18,751 nt of DNA from Nitriliruptorales bacterium. GTDB lineage: Bacteria > Actinomycetota > Nitriliruptoria > Euzebyales > Egibacteraceae. A model generated the notes under the pieces. That model made no database searches. It saw nothing but the letters and a program-made list of their open reading frames with translations, and was not told where the DNA came from. Where the stretch lies: NCBI GenBank assembly GCA_007119305.1, contig SKPY01000327.1, positions 1 through 18,751 on the forward strand, written 5' to 3'. Numbering within the stretch: the stretch's first letter is position 1; every line of letters begins with the position of its first letter. Positions 1 through 6,757 of the stretch are shown here, piece by piece. A program made the position numbers and the translations under genes.

Positions 1-154
1 CTGTGGGCGCGGTCTACAAGATGTTCGATGGGGTGATCCCCGGCGTGCGCGGCCGCTCGGTCTTTCAGGGACGTGTCCCGTACAACTGCTCCATGAGCGC
101 GCGGCAGCCGGGCTGTCGGCGGGCGTAGGCGGTCAGCCAGCGATCCAGCGGGGC

Positions 155-183
155 GACGCGGGCGCGACGCGGGCGCGACGCGC
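155..183. repeat. Short GC tandem repeat, 11-bp unit x 2.6
   Basis: The unit GACGCGGGCGC occurs at 155-165 and 166-176, and a partial third copy begins at 177. The copies are identical. It lies in the noncoding stretch downstream of the alcohol dehydrogenase. It is most likely simple replication slippage in GC-rich DNA; no function is suggested. Confidence 0.7.
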
Positions 184-224
184 ATCCTCGCGGAGGGCCT
201 CGCCGCACGGCCGCAGCCGAGCCA

Positions 225-238
225 CCGACCGGCGTCGG
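225..238 (-). terminator. Weak hairpin after the alcohol dehydrogenase stop
   Basis: CCGAC (225-229) pairs with GTCGG (234-238) around a 4-nt loop, 2 bp beyond the dehydrogenase stop. There is no T-run. The stem is only 5 bp, and such stems are common by chance in GC-rich DNA, so this is a tentative terminator call. Confidence 0.2.
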
Positions 239-240
239 GG

Positions 241-1281
241 TCAGCTGCCCTCGGGCACGAGGATCGCCCGGCCCTGGATACGGCCGGCGTCGAGGTCGGC
301 GATCGCGTCGTTGATCGCCTCGAGCGAGTAGGTCTGGGTGCGCAGGGTCACCTTGCCCTGGGTGTGGAGCTCGATGAGCTCGACCAGGTCGAGGTAGGTG
401 CCGACGAGGTTCCCCACGAAGCTGATCTCGTTGAAGATCACCTGGATCGCGGGGATGCGGATCTCGTCGCCGTAGCCGACGACGTAGTAGGTGCCGTGGC
501 GGCGGACGAGCTGCTTGCCGTATTCGATCGTGCCGAACTCCCCGACGAAGTCGATGACCGCCTCGGCGCCGTGGCCGTCGGTGAGCTCCTGCACGGCCTC
601 GGCCTGTCCGCCGTCGGCGAGCACGGTGTGGTCCGCGCCCCACTCAGCCGCGAGCTCGAGCGTCTCGGGGCGGGTGTCGACCGCGATCACCGTCGCGGGG
701 GACATCGCCTTCATGCACTGCAGGCCGATGTGGCCGAGCCCGCCGATGCCGATCAGCACGCAGCGCTGGCCCGCAGTGAGGGTCGCGGCGGCCTTCTTCA
801 CCGCGTGGATCGCGGTCAGGCCCGCGTCGGCGTGGGCGGCGACGTCGGCGGGCTCCACCCCGTCGGGCAGCGGCACGAGCGTGCGGGCGTTCGTCTTCAG
901 CAGCTCCGCGAACCCGCCCGGCGCGGCGATGCCGGGAAACACGCCCTGCGCGCAGTGCATGTCGTCCCCCCGCCGGCACGCCGGGCACACGCCGCAGGTC
1001 ATCTGCACGTGGCAGATCACCGCATCGCCGGGCTGGACGTGCTCGACGCCCGCCCCCACCTCCTCGACCCAGCCGGCGTTCTCGTGGCCGAGGATGAACG
1101 GCAGGTCGAGCTGGACGCCGGCCTGCTCGGCCCACATACCCTCGATGAAGTGCAGGTCGGTGCGGCACAGGCCCGCGCCGCCGATGCGGACGATCACGTC
1201 GAAGGGCTCCGTGACCCTCGGCTCGGGCACGTCCTCGAGCCGCAGCGGTTCGTCGTAGGCGTGAAGTCGGGCTGCCCTCAT
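241..1281 (-). CDS. Zinc-dependent NAD(P) alcohol dehydrogenase (MDR family)
   Basis: A 346-residue medium-chain dehydrogenase that would oxidise an alcohol or reduce a carbonyl with NAD(P) in the cytoplasm. The N-terminal GroES-like half carries the catalytic-zinc region (CRTDLH, then GHENAGWVEEVG). A full structural-zinc lobe follows with spacing CxxCxxCx7C (TCGVCPAC then MHC). The Rossmann half has GIGGLGHIG for the dinucleotide. The usual third catalytic-zinc cysteine is replaced by Asp in ADAGLTA, as in some thermophile and actinobacterial relatives. The length is normal. The ATG at 1281 is chosen because GGAAGGAG lies just upstream and the family N-terminus (MRAARLHAYDEP) begins there, although the frame stays open much further upstream. 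It lies downstream of the kinase remnant and GntR regulator on the same strand. Its place in the pathway is not evident. Confidence 0.93.
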   Translation of the reverse strand: MRAARLHAYDEPLRLEDVPEPRVTEPFDVIVRIGGAGLCRTDLHFIEGMWAEQAGVQLDLPFILGHENAGWVEEVGAGVEHVQPGDAVICHVQMTCGVCPACRRGDDMHCAQGVFPGIAAPGGFAELLKTNARTLVPLPDGVEPADVAAHADAGLTAIHAVKKAAATLTAGQRCVLIGIGGLGHIGLQCMKAMSPATVIAVDTRPETLELAAEWGADHTVLADGGQAEAVQELTDGHGAEAVIDFVGEFGTIEYGKQLVRRHGTYYVVGYGDEIRIPAIQVIFNEISFVGNLVGTYLDLVELIELHTQGKVTLRTQTYSLEAINDAIADLDAGRIQGRAILVPEGS

Positions 1282-1515
1282 GCTGGTCTCCTTCCGGGGC
1301 GCGTCCTGGCGTGCGCGAGAGGCGCACACCCTTCCAGGTCTACCTTCCCGCCCCCGCGGGCGGCCATGCCCGCGCGTGCGGTGCCGCGCGGGTTGCTCCC
1401 GCGCCACGGGGGTCAGGCCGCCTGGCGCTCCCGACGCATCACCCCCAGGCCGGGCAGCCAGGCCAGTACGCCGATGTGGCCGACGGTCTCTACTAGAGCC
1501 CCTTGCGGCTGCCCG
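1282..1515. other. Gap between dehydrogenase and kinase remnant, with strong hairpin
   Basis: No intact gene is seen. On the minus strand a different frame from the kinase remnant reads GALVETVGHIGVLAWLPGLG and ends at a TGA (1413-1415). This looks like the tail of a second, unidentified protein, as if a deletion had joined two genes. A strong hairpin sits at 1381-1407, and the dehydrogenase SD is at the left end. The remnant's own frame happens to stay open across the whole gap into the dehydrogenase. Confidence 0.4.
1381..1407 (-). terminator. Strong GC hairpin upstream of alcohol dehydrogenase
   Basis: GCGCGGG (1386-1392) pairs perfectly with CCCGCGC (1398-1404) around the loop TTGCT. An outer GTG/CAC pair extends it past a 2-nt bulge. 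It lies between the broken upstream unit and the dehydrogenase, on the path of minus-strand transcripts. There is no T-run, so it may be a Rho-assisted terminator, an attenuator or simply RNA structure. Confidence 0.35.
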
Positions 1516-1785
1516 AGGGACGCGGCCGGACAGCATCCGGTTGACGAGGTCGAGGCAGTCAGCTTCGACGCTGATCCGCACCGGGTCGGATACCCAGAGC
1601 TCAGTCACCTCCACCCGGGAGCGAGCCTGCTTCACCACGATGCTGCCGCCTGCGCCATCGATGCGAACCGCCCGGCAGGAGACCCCACCGTCCAGCACGG
1701 TCATCCGCTCGATGTCTCCGACCATGCCTGCGCTTCGGAGGTACGCACCGAGGTCCGGCCCAGGCTCAGGCTCCACGGTGATCAC
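1516..1785 (-). pseudogene. Truncated phosphotransferase (APH/methylthioribose-kinase-like), N-terminal remnant
   Basis: Ninety codons resemble the N-lobe of aminoglycoside-phosphotransferase-fold small-molecule kinases. They contain LDGGVSCRAVRI (glycine-rich loop region), then GGSIVVKQAR with the ATP-binding Lys, then SDPVRISVEADCLDLVNRM with the N-lobe Glu helix. Similarity stops after GRVP at about 1516. The catalytic HGD and DxD regions of the C-lobe are absent, so it cannot be an active kinase. The start is a GTG at 1785 with GAGGT about 7 nt upstream, 19 bp after the GntR stop, so it was probably co-transcribed with the regulator. The frame then stays open through unrelated sequence into the alcohol dehydrogenase frame, which could yield a chimeric product; I think this is accidental. 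The family assignment rests on motif recognition only. Confidence 0.6.
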
Positions 1786-1804
1786 TGCCGACCTCGCTCG
1801 GCCG

Positions 1805-2497
1805 CTACCCGTCTGCCTTCGCATCCGCCGGTAGCTGCTCCAGCAGCTGGGCGGTGTGCTGCAGGTGCTGGCGCAGCGCGCGCAGCGCACCGGCCTTGTC
1901 CTTGCGCTCGAGGGCCTCGAGCACACGCAGATGTTCCTCACCGACCTCGTCGAGGTCCCGGTGCATCGGGGTGGCGAGCCGCCGGTACCGCTCGGTGTGA
2001 TCCCACAGGATCGAGATGAAGTTCAGCAGCCACTTCGACTGCGACGGCCGATACAGGAGGAAGTGCAGCTCTCGGTGGAGCTCGAACCCCGCGGCGCTCT
2101 CCCCCCGACGAAACCGTCGCATCATGTCGTCCTTGATCTTGCGCGCCTTGTCGAGGTCGTCGGGGGTGAGGTGCCGATACGCCCGATTGAGCGCCTCCAC
2201 CTCGAGCACGATCCTCGTCCGGTAGGCGTCACGCACGTCGTCGAGCGACACCCACGCCACCCGTGCTCCCTTGTTCGGGATCGTCTCGACGAACTGCTCG
2301 GCCTCGAGCAAACGCAACGCCTCACGGACCGGGATGAGGCTAACCTCGTTCGCTGCCGCGAGCTCCTGCAGGCGCAGAGCCATCCCAGGAGGGTACTTGC
2401 CGCTCAGGATCGCGTCTCTGGTGTGGTGGTAGACGTTATCGACGAAGGTGCGCTGAGCGGGACCCCCGCCAGATGCTCCCTTGAGCGCCACGATCAC
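1805..2497 (-). CDS. GntR-family transcriptional regulator, FadR/FCD subfamily
   Basis: A 230-residue DNA-binding regulator, normal for the FCD group. The N-terminal winged helix-turn-helix spans about residues 15-85. It includes AILSGKYPPGMAL, the recognition region SLIPVREALRLLEAE and the wing IPNKGARV. The C-terminal all-helical FCD ligand domain spans about 90-215 and keeps the histidines typical of its metal site (HRELHF, EEHLRVLEAL, LRQHLQH). FCD regulators usually sense small carboxylates and repress adjacent catabolic genes. The GTG start at 2497 has AGGAGG immediately upstream; a second in-frame GTG two codons on is possible. The IS630 element starts 9 bp upstream, so the original upstream DNA has been displaced. 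Without the element the gene would follow the PLP enzyme by 7 bp. It is the best candidate to bind the repeated ATNNTATANNAT sites; that link is inference. Confidence 0.93.
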   Translation of the reverse strand: MIVALKGASGGGPAQRTFVDNVYHHTRDAILSGKYPPGMALRLQELAAANEVSLIPVREALRLLEAEQFVETIPNKGARVAWVSLDDVRDAYRTRIVLEVEALNRAYRHLTPDDLDKARKIKDDMMRRFRRGESAAGFELHRELHFLLYRPSQSKWLLNFISILWDHTERYRRLATPMHRDLDEVGEEHLRVLEALERKDKAGALRALRQHLQHTAQLLEQLPADAKADG

Positions 2498-2505
2498 TTC
2501 CCTCC

Positions 2506-2519
2506 TAGTGTCCTGCCCG
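2506..2519 (+). repeat. Terminal inverted repeat, left end of IS630 remnant
   Basis: TAGTGTCCTGCCCG here matches the reverse complement of 2963-2976 (TAGTGCCCTGTCCG) at 12 of 14 positions. The outer TA is the IS630-type target dinucleotide. Beyond 14 bp the match becomes patchy. This end abuts the GntR ribosome binding site. Confidence 0.8.
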
Positions 2520-2560
2520 CTTGAAACGGTGAAGTAATGACATCGGCTGTGTTTGGTGGC

Positions 2561-2872
2561 TCATGCGCCGTGGGTGACGGCGCGGCAGCAGCCGGCGAGA
2601 CCGTCGAGAATATCCTCGGCGCTCTTGTGCCACATGAACGGCTTGGGGTCGCGGTTCCACTCGGCGACCCAGGCGGTGATGTCGGCGGCGAGTTCCTTGG
2701 CGCTGGTGTGGGCGGAGCGTTGCAGCTTCTTGGTGGTCAACGCCGAGAACCAGCGTTCGACGAGGTTGAGCCACGACCCGTAGGTCGGGGTGAAGTGCAG
2801 GTGGTTGTGGCGCTTGCGGATGTCGGAGATGACCGTGCCGCGGGCGATGTCAAGCGCGGCGAGTGTGGCCAT
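2561..2872 (-). pseudogene. IS630-family transposase remnant (C-terminal, internal deletion)
   Basis: About 103 codons match two separate parts of an IS630 DDE transposase. TLAALDIARGTVISDIRKRHN is the first-Asp strand region. It joins directly to HLHFTPTYGSWLNLVERWF, the region of the last catalytic Glu, followed by the usual C-terminus (AWVAEWNRDPKPFMWHKSAEDIL). The roughly 60 residues normally between these parts, with the second catalytic Asp (DNYATHK-like), are missing in frame. The N-terminal DNA-binding half is also missing. The protein would be inactive. The ATG at 2872 is only the first Met of the homologous stretch; the frame is open further upstream. Confidence 0.85.
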
Positions 2873-2962
2873 ACCAGCTCCCCCCAGGGGTCGGGTTCTA
2901 CCCCTTCCAACCCCCTGGAGGCACGAAGATTCCCAGTTCACAGAATTTCTCAGCGAATTAGT

Positions 2963-2976
2963 CGGACAGGGCACTA
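2963..2976 (-). repeat. Terminal inverted repeat, right end of IS630 remnant
   Basis: On the minus strand this reads TAGTGCCCTGTCCG, matching the left end at 12 of 14 positions. Its first three bases form the TAG stop codon of the PLP-enzyme gene (2974-2976), so the gene ends inside the element. Confidence 0.8.
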
Positions 2977-4287
2977 GAAGAATGTTCGGATCGCTCCCGT
3001 GACCCGGTAGTCGTCGTCGACGAGGGGAACGAGGCTCCACTTGTCGAACGCGGTGCACGGGTGGGAGATGCCGCAACCGATCAGGTCGCCGACCGCGAGG
3101 GCGTCGTCAGCCGGCACGTGCACGAAGGCGTGCTGGTCATTGAGGCCGGAGACGGTCAACTGGGGCTCAGGCGTTCGCATACGCCCCGCACCGTCACGGA
3201 TGACGATGGGACGCGGCATCCCCGCGTCGTAGGGTACATCGCGCTTGCCGAAACCGGCGATGACGAGGTCGGGTTCCGGACGCGACAGCACGCCGCCCCA
3301 GACCTCGATGGCGGGACGCAGCCGCCCTGCGTCCGCCTCGGCCTGCTCGCCGAACGGTGAGGCGCGGGCGTACAGCCCGTGGTCGTGCGTGAGGTAGCAG
3401 CCGCTGCGAAGGATCCGCTTGGTCGGCTGAGGCGGCGTCCAGGTCGGCCCGAGGACCGTCGCCACCCGATCCGGGAACGCACTGCCCCCCACGGTGACGA
3501 TCACCTCGTCGCGGCTTGCGAACGCCTCGGCCTCCATGAGCGCTTCCGCGACGACGACCAGCTGGGACAGGAACCCGTCAACCGCCGCGAGCGTCTCCGG
3601 CTCGCGGTCGGACCCGATCACGCCCTCGAACGCCTCGAGTCCAGCCAGGTGCAGGCTCGCGCTGCCGGCCACGGCATCCGCCACCGCCAGCGCCTCATCT
3701 TCGGTACGGCACCCTGCCCGTTGCCCCTTGACCCCGAGCTCCAGCAGCACCGGGAGGATGGCTGCTGTCGATGCTCGAGCGACGAGCCTGTCCAGCCGCT
3801 GCACCCCGGCCACGGAGTCGACGAGGCAGTACAGCTCCAGCTTCGGGTCGGTCGCCACAGCGCGAACCGCCCATCCCGCCCCGACGGGATCGACGAGCTG
3901 GTTGGCGAGGAGCAGGCGGCGAACCCCGAAGCGGTGGAAGAGCCGGGCCTGGGACGGCGTTGCCGCAGTGACACCCCAAGCCCCGTTGGCGATCTGCCGT
4001 TGGACGAGCTGAGGAGCCATCGTCGTCTTGCCATGCGGGGCGAGCTCGAGGCCGTTGCGCCGGCAGAATGCTGCCATGAGGCGCAGATTGTGCTCGAGCG
4101 CAGCCTCCTTGAGCAGCATGAGCGGCCAGGGCAAGTCGCCGTCAAGCGCATGCCAACCTTGGGCATGCACCGCCCCCAGGGTGAGCGGAGCGTCGAGGGG
4201 CGGCAAGGCCTTGTGCGCGGGATCGAGCGGCTGATCGAGCAACCGCCCTATCGCGTCGTCCATGGAAACCGGGCTGGACATCGTCAT
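2974..4287 (-). CDS. PLP-dependent D-serine dehydratase / D-threonine aldolase-family amino acid deaminase
   Basis: A 437-residue fold-type III PLP enzyme (alanine-racemase-like barrel plus D-serine-dehydratase-like C-terminal domain). The PLP lysine is Lys87 in APHGKTTMAPQL. The C-terminal metal pair is His409 and Cys411 in SHPCTAFDKW. The His-x-Cys form is that of zinc D-serine dehydratases, whereas D-threonine aldolases use His-x-Asp, so deamination of a D-hydroxy-amino acid to a 2-oxo acid and ammonia is favoured. The exact substrate is unknown. The ATG at 4287 is preferred, with GGAA just upstream; TTG (4302) and ATG (4281) are alternatives. It diverges from ridA, whose product would hydrolyse the enamine/imine intermediates this enzyme releases. 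Its TAG stop lies in the IS element's terminal repeat, but the C-terminus (VDDDYRVTGAIRTFF) looks complete. A dyad motif lies 22 bp upstream. Confidence 0.9.
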   Translation of the reverse strand: MTMSSPVSMDDAIGRLLDQPLDPAHKALPPLDAPLTLGAVHAQGWHALDGDLPWPLMLLKEAALEHNLRLMAAFCRRNGLELAPHGKTTMAPQLVQRQIANGAWGVTAATPSQARLFHRFGVRRLLLANQLVDPVGAGWAVRAVATDPKLELYCLVDSVAGVQRLDRLVARASTAAILPVLLELGVKGQRAGCRTEDEALAVADAVAGSASLHLAGLEAFEGVIGSDREPETLAAVDGFLSQLVVVAEALMEAEAFASRDEVIVTVGGSAFPDRVATVLGPTWTPPQPTKRILRSGCYLTHDHGLYARASPFGEQAEADAGRLRPAIEVWGGVLSRPEPDLVIAGFGKRDVPYDAGMPRPIVIRDGAGRMRTPEPQLTVSGLNDQHAFVHVPADDALAVGDLIGCGISHPCTAFDKWSLVPLVDDDYRVTGAIRTFF

Positions 4288-4308
4288 GAGTTCCGGAAAC
4301 AATCTGCA

Positions 4309-4320
4309 AGATTATAAAAT
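4309..4320. promoter_or_regulatory. AT-rich dyad ATNNTATANNAT, site 1 (deaminase / ridA)
   Basis: The plus strand reads AGATTATAAAAT; the minus strand reads ATTTTATAATCT, one base off the dyad ATNNTATANNAT. It is centred between the divergent starts, 21 bp from each (deaminase at 4287, ridA at 4341). The minus strand contains TATAAT and the plus strand TATAAA at -10-like spacing for short leaders. It may therefore be a regulator operator, a symmetric bidirectional -10, or both. Three similar sites occur in the window. Confidence 0.6.
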
Positions 4321-4340
4321 CTGTGACCGAGGAGAGCATC

Positions 4341-4718
4341 GTGAGCAAGCGACAGGTCAGCACCGATTCCGCCCCGCCCCCGGGCGGGGCGTACTCCCAG
4401 GCCATCGTCGCCGGTGCGTTCGTGTTTCTCGCCGGTCAGGCGCCGTTCACCCCGGACGGCGAGAAGGTGGAAGGGTCGTTCACCGAGCAGGCCAGGCACA
4501 CCTTTGCGAACCTCGCGGCGGTCGCGGAGGCGGCAGGTGGCACCCTCGCGGACGCGGTCAGAGTCGGTGTGTACCTGCGGGACATGCGCGACTTCGCGGA
4601 GATGAACGAGATCTACCGTGAGTACATCCCCGAGCCACTGCCGGCGCGGACGACCATCCAGACGGAGCTTCCTGGGTTCGCGATCGAAGTCGATGCCATC
4701 CTGCACATCGCTTCCTGA
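4341..4718 (+). CDS. ridA: RidA/YjgF family enamine/imine deaminase
   Basis: A 125-residue protein, the usual RidA length. RidA trimers hydrolyse reactive enamine/imine intermediates made by PLP dehydratases and protect other PLP enzymes. Conserved features are GAYSQAI (Tyr18), the core VFLAGQAPFTPDG, the carboxylate-binding Arg103 in PLPARTTIQ and Glu116 in FAIEVDAI. The GTG at 4341 is chosen because GAGGAG (4329-4334) lies 6 nt upstream; an in-frame GTG at 4323 has no such SD. It diverges from the PLP deaminase across a shared dyad promoter, so the two are probably co-regulated and act in sequence. The Arg keeps true deaminase activity likely, although some family members have other roles. 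Confidence 0.93.
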   Translation: MSKRQVSTDSAPPPGGAYSQAIVAGAFVFLAGQAPFTPDGEKVEGSFTEQARHTFANLAAVAEAAGGTLADAVRVGVYLRDMRDFAEMNEIYREYIPEPLPARTTIQTELPGFAIEVDAILHIAS

Positions 4719-4741
4719 TCGGGTGCGCATCAGATCGGGCC

Positions 4742-5872
4742 TCAATGACCGGGGGTGGATTCGACCACCCCGCCACCAGCCGAACTCCCCGAACGGTCGG
4801 TCGCGCCCTCGTTCTCTGGTTCTTCGCCTGCGACGTCACCCGCTGATTTCTTCGGCTCGTCCTCGGCAAGGAATCGCGCCACACGATCGCGCAGCAGCGG
4901 CCACACTCCCTGGGGCGCGACGACGGCCATGAGGGCGAGCGCTAGGCCGATCCCGAGCGTGCGGTAGTCCGAGAGATCCCGGAGCGCCTCCTGAAGTCCG
5001 AGCAGCAGCGCAGCCCCTAGGATGGGACCGCCGAAGCTTCCCCAGCCGCCGATCACGATCATCGCCAGCACGTTGATCAGCACTGAGAAGGCGAAGATGG
5101 ACGGCGAGACCGACCCCAGGTAGTGGGTCATCATGCCTCCGGCGAGCCCGGTGAAGAACGCGCTGAAGCCGAACAGGAAGAGCTTGATCCGGAACTGGTT
5201 GATCCCGCGCCCGATCGCGTAGCCCTCGGAGTCCCTCAGGGCAGCGAACGCCACGCCGATCGGCGAGTGGAAGATCCGCCAGATCGCCCATGTCGCGATG
5301 ATGAAGACCACGAGACCGCTGTAGTACGACAGCAGGATGTGGTTGCCGTCGAACAAGCCGCCGGTGGGCAGCCTGGGCACACCGATGAGCCCGTAACCTC
5401 CCCCGCTGATGATCTCTGGTCCGTTGATGGCGTAGTTGCGCAGCAGCTCGTGGAAGGCCAGAGTCAGCAGCACGACGTAGACTCCGCGCAGACGCAGGCT
5501 CGGCAGCCCGATGACGATGGCAGCGACGGTAGCGGCCACCGGTGCGACGGCAAGGCTCAGCCAGGGATTCCACCCCAAGCTCATCGAGAGCACCCCGGTG
5601 GTCCATCCGCCGACGGCGAACAGCGCGAGCTGAGCAAAGGAGTAGATGCCGGACACCCCGAGCACCAGGTTCCATGACTGGGCCACGATGCTCCACAGGA
5701 AGAACATGATGAGCATGTGAACGACGAAGCTGCCCCCGCCGAACTGCAGCAGGACCCACGGCATGAGCAACGCAACGATCGTCAGGAACACGACGGCTCC
5801 CCACTTCGGCTTGCGCCAAGGCGCCGCGCGCTCGTCGATCTGCGTCGTCGGCCGGTTCGGTGTCGTCGTCAC
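4742..5872 (-). CDS. livM: Branched-chain amino acid-type ABC transporter permease LivM
   Basis: A 376-residue inner-membrane permease. An N-terminal cytoplasmic segment of about 25 residues is followed by many hydrophobic helices. The LivM hallmarks LGVSGIYSFAQLALFAVGGW, LRLRGVYVVLLTLAF and ISGGGYGLIG are present. The coupling region RIFHSPIGVAFAALRDSEGYA contacts the ATPases, and IGGWGSFGGPILGA follows. The C-terminus has an unusual hydrophilic, acidic and Gly/Ser-rich tail of about 45 residues (from AEDEPKKSAG). The GTG start at 5872 overlaps the livH stop by 4 bp (GTGA), so the two are translationally coupled; open sequence further upstream is antisense to livH coding. It is last in a six-gene minus-strand operon and converges on ridA with a 23-bp gap. 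Liv-type importers carry amino acids, amides, urea or other small polar compounds; the substrate here is unknown. Confidence 0.93.
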   Translation of the reverse strand: MTTTPNRPTTQIDERAAPWRKPKWGAVVFLTIVALLMPWVLLQFGGGSFVVHMLIMFFLWSIVAQSWNLVLGVSGIYSFAQLALFAVGGWTTGVLSMSLGWNPWLSLAVAPVAATVAAIVIGLPSLRLRGVYVVLLTLAFHELLRNYAINGPEIISGGGYGLIGVPRLPTGGLFDGNHILLSYYSGLVVFIIATWAIWRIFHSPIGVAFAALRDSEGYAIGRGINQFRIKLFLFGFSAFFTGLAGGMMTHYLGSVSPSIFAFSVLINVLAMIVIGGWGSFGGPILGAALLLGLQEALRDLSDYRTLGIGLALALMAVVAPQGVWPLLRDRVARFLAEDEPKKSAGDVAGEEPENEGATDRSGSSAGGGVVESTPGH

Positions 5873-6747
5873 AGCCGCTGTGCCTCTGGAACGCCGTAGA
5901 GGCCGTTGGGCCTCACGATGAGCACTGCAATCATGAACAGGAACAACCCGGGCAGCGCGAAACGCGGGCCCACGAAGACCTGCACGGCGGCTTCGAAGAA
6001 GCCGATCAGGTAGGCCGCGACGATCGTGCCCTTCACGCTGCCGAGGCCGCCGAAGATCGTGACGAGCAGCGCGATGATCATCGGGGTGAAGCCCGACGTC
6101 GGGGACAGGAAGAAGATCGAGGACAGCAGCACGCCGGCGAGGCCGGCCAGGCCGGCGCTGATCATCATGACCAGCGCGTAGGTGCGCTCCACTGGCACGC
6201 CCATGAGCGCCGATGCGTCCATCTCCTGGGAGACGGCCCGGATGGCCATCCCCTGGCGAGACGAGCGCAGGAACAGATAGAGGAGCGTGAGCGCTACCAC
6301 CGCCACTGCGATCACCACGAGACCCTGGTAGCTGAAGCGCACCGTGCCCACCACGAACGAACCGGGTGCCACGGCGGGGATCTGCTTCACCCGCGGTCCG
6401 AACATCAGCAGTGCGGCCGCCTGCAGCGCGATGCCGATGCCCACCGTGGCGATGATGGACGCGCTGTCCCATCCAGGACGGCCGAGCATCGGCCGCAGGA
6501 AGAGCGCGTGCATGACCAACCCGAGCGCGGCAGCTGCGAGCACCGCCGAGGGGATCGCGAGCGCGAGGGGGAGACCGGCCACGTTGATGACGGTCCAACC
6601 CGCGTAGGCACCAGCGACGTAGAGCGAGCCGTGCGCGAGGTTCAGCAAGCGCACCGCCCCCCAGATCAAGGTCAGGCCGATCGCCATGAGCCCGTAGACG
6701 GACCCCGACAGGATCCCGCTCCAGACCACCTGCACGAGATCGTTCAC
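5869..6747 (-). CDS. livH: Branched-chain amino acid-type ABC transporter permease LivH
   Basis: A 292-residue integral membrane permease of the LivH type. The N-terminal hallmark GSVYGLMAIGLTLIWGAVRLLNLAHG is present, followed by IIATVGIGIALQAAALLMFG. The cytoplasmic coupling loop reads RQGMAIRAVSQEMDASALMGV, then TIFGGLGSVKGTIVAAYLIG and a C-terminal IVRPNGLYG. It would pair with LivM to form the channel. The GTG start at 6747 has AAGGAG 6 nt upstream. It starts 11 bp after livF ends and overlaps livM by 4 bp, all consistent with one operon. Confidence 0.94.
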   Translation of the reverse strand: MNDLVQVVWSGILSGSVYGLMAIGLTLIWGAVRLLNLAHGSLYVAGAYAGWTVINVAGLPLALAIPSAVLAAAALGLVMHALFLRPMLGRPGWDSASIIATVGIGIALQAAALLMFGPRVKQIPAVAPGSFVVGTVRFSYQGLVVIAVAVVALTLLYLFLRSSRQGMAIRAVSQEMDASALMGVPVERTYALVMMISAGLAGLAGVLLSSIFFLSPTSGFTPMIIALLVTIFGGLGSVKGTIVAAYLIGFFEAAVQVFVGPRFALPGLFLFMIAVLIVRPNGLYGVPEAQRL

Positions 6748-6757
6748 CGATGCTCCT

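Larger units (their letters stand above)
1..240. other. Left-edge sequence without a recognisable gene
   Basis: I cannot assign a gene here. On the plus strand a frame is open from the left edge to a TAG at 126-128 (about 41 codons, containing VYKMFDGVIPG), which could be the end of a gene outside the window. On the minus strand an open frame runs past the end of the alcohol dehydrogenase and stops at 65. Neither matches a family I know, and the two frames exclude each other. The stretch also holds an 11-bp tandem repeat (155-183) and a small GC hairpin (225-238) just past the dehydrogenase stop. Confidence 0.4.
2506..2976 (-). mobile_element. Internally deleted IS630-family element
   Basis: A 471-bp element bounded by near-perfect inverted repeats (2506-2519 and 2963-2976), with TA at each end, as expected of IS630/Tc1-mariner insertions that duplicate TA. 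Inside is only a fragment of transposase on the minus strand (2561-2872), plus about 100 bp of leader. A full IS630 is about 1.1 kb, so more than half is missing and the copy is non-autonomous. Removing the element and one TA gives TTCTAGGAGGGAAGTG on the minus strand. This rebuilds the stop of the PLP enzyme, an SD and the regulator's GTG, which is strong internal support for both boundaries. Confidence 0.85.

Noticed and set aside
65..240. Minus-strand coding tail ending LMEQLYGTRP past the dehydrogenase stop
   Set aside because: It looks mildly protein-like but is the continuation of a dehydrogenase shadow frame, with no start or family match.
241..1941. A single 566-residue minus-strand protein fusing a kinase part to the alcohol dehydrogenase
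   Set aside because: The kinase part stops being recognisable at about 1516, the linker is Arg/Gly-rich noise, and the dehydrogenase has its own strong SD and a family-typical N-terminus at 1281. The open frame is a high-GC accident.
364..2019. A 551-residue plus-strand open frame
   Set aside because: It is antisense to the dehydrogenase and regulator. Its composition (long runs rich in Asp, Val, His and Arg) is typical of a shadow frame, and it has no motif or SD.
4719..4741. Terminator between convergent ridA and livM
   Set aside because: CTGAT/ATCAG can form a 5-bp stem starting inside the ridA stop, but it is short and AT-containing with no T-run. It is too weak to call.
5881..6598. N-terminal extension of LivM in the long open frame
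   Set aside because: It is the shadow of livH. LivM similarity and the GTGA coupling place the start at 5872.
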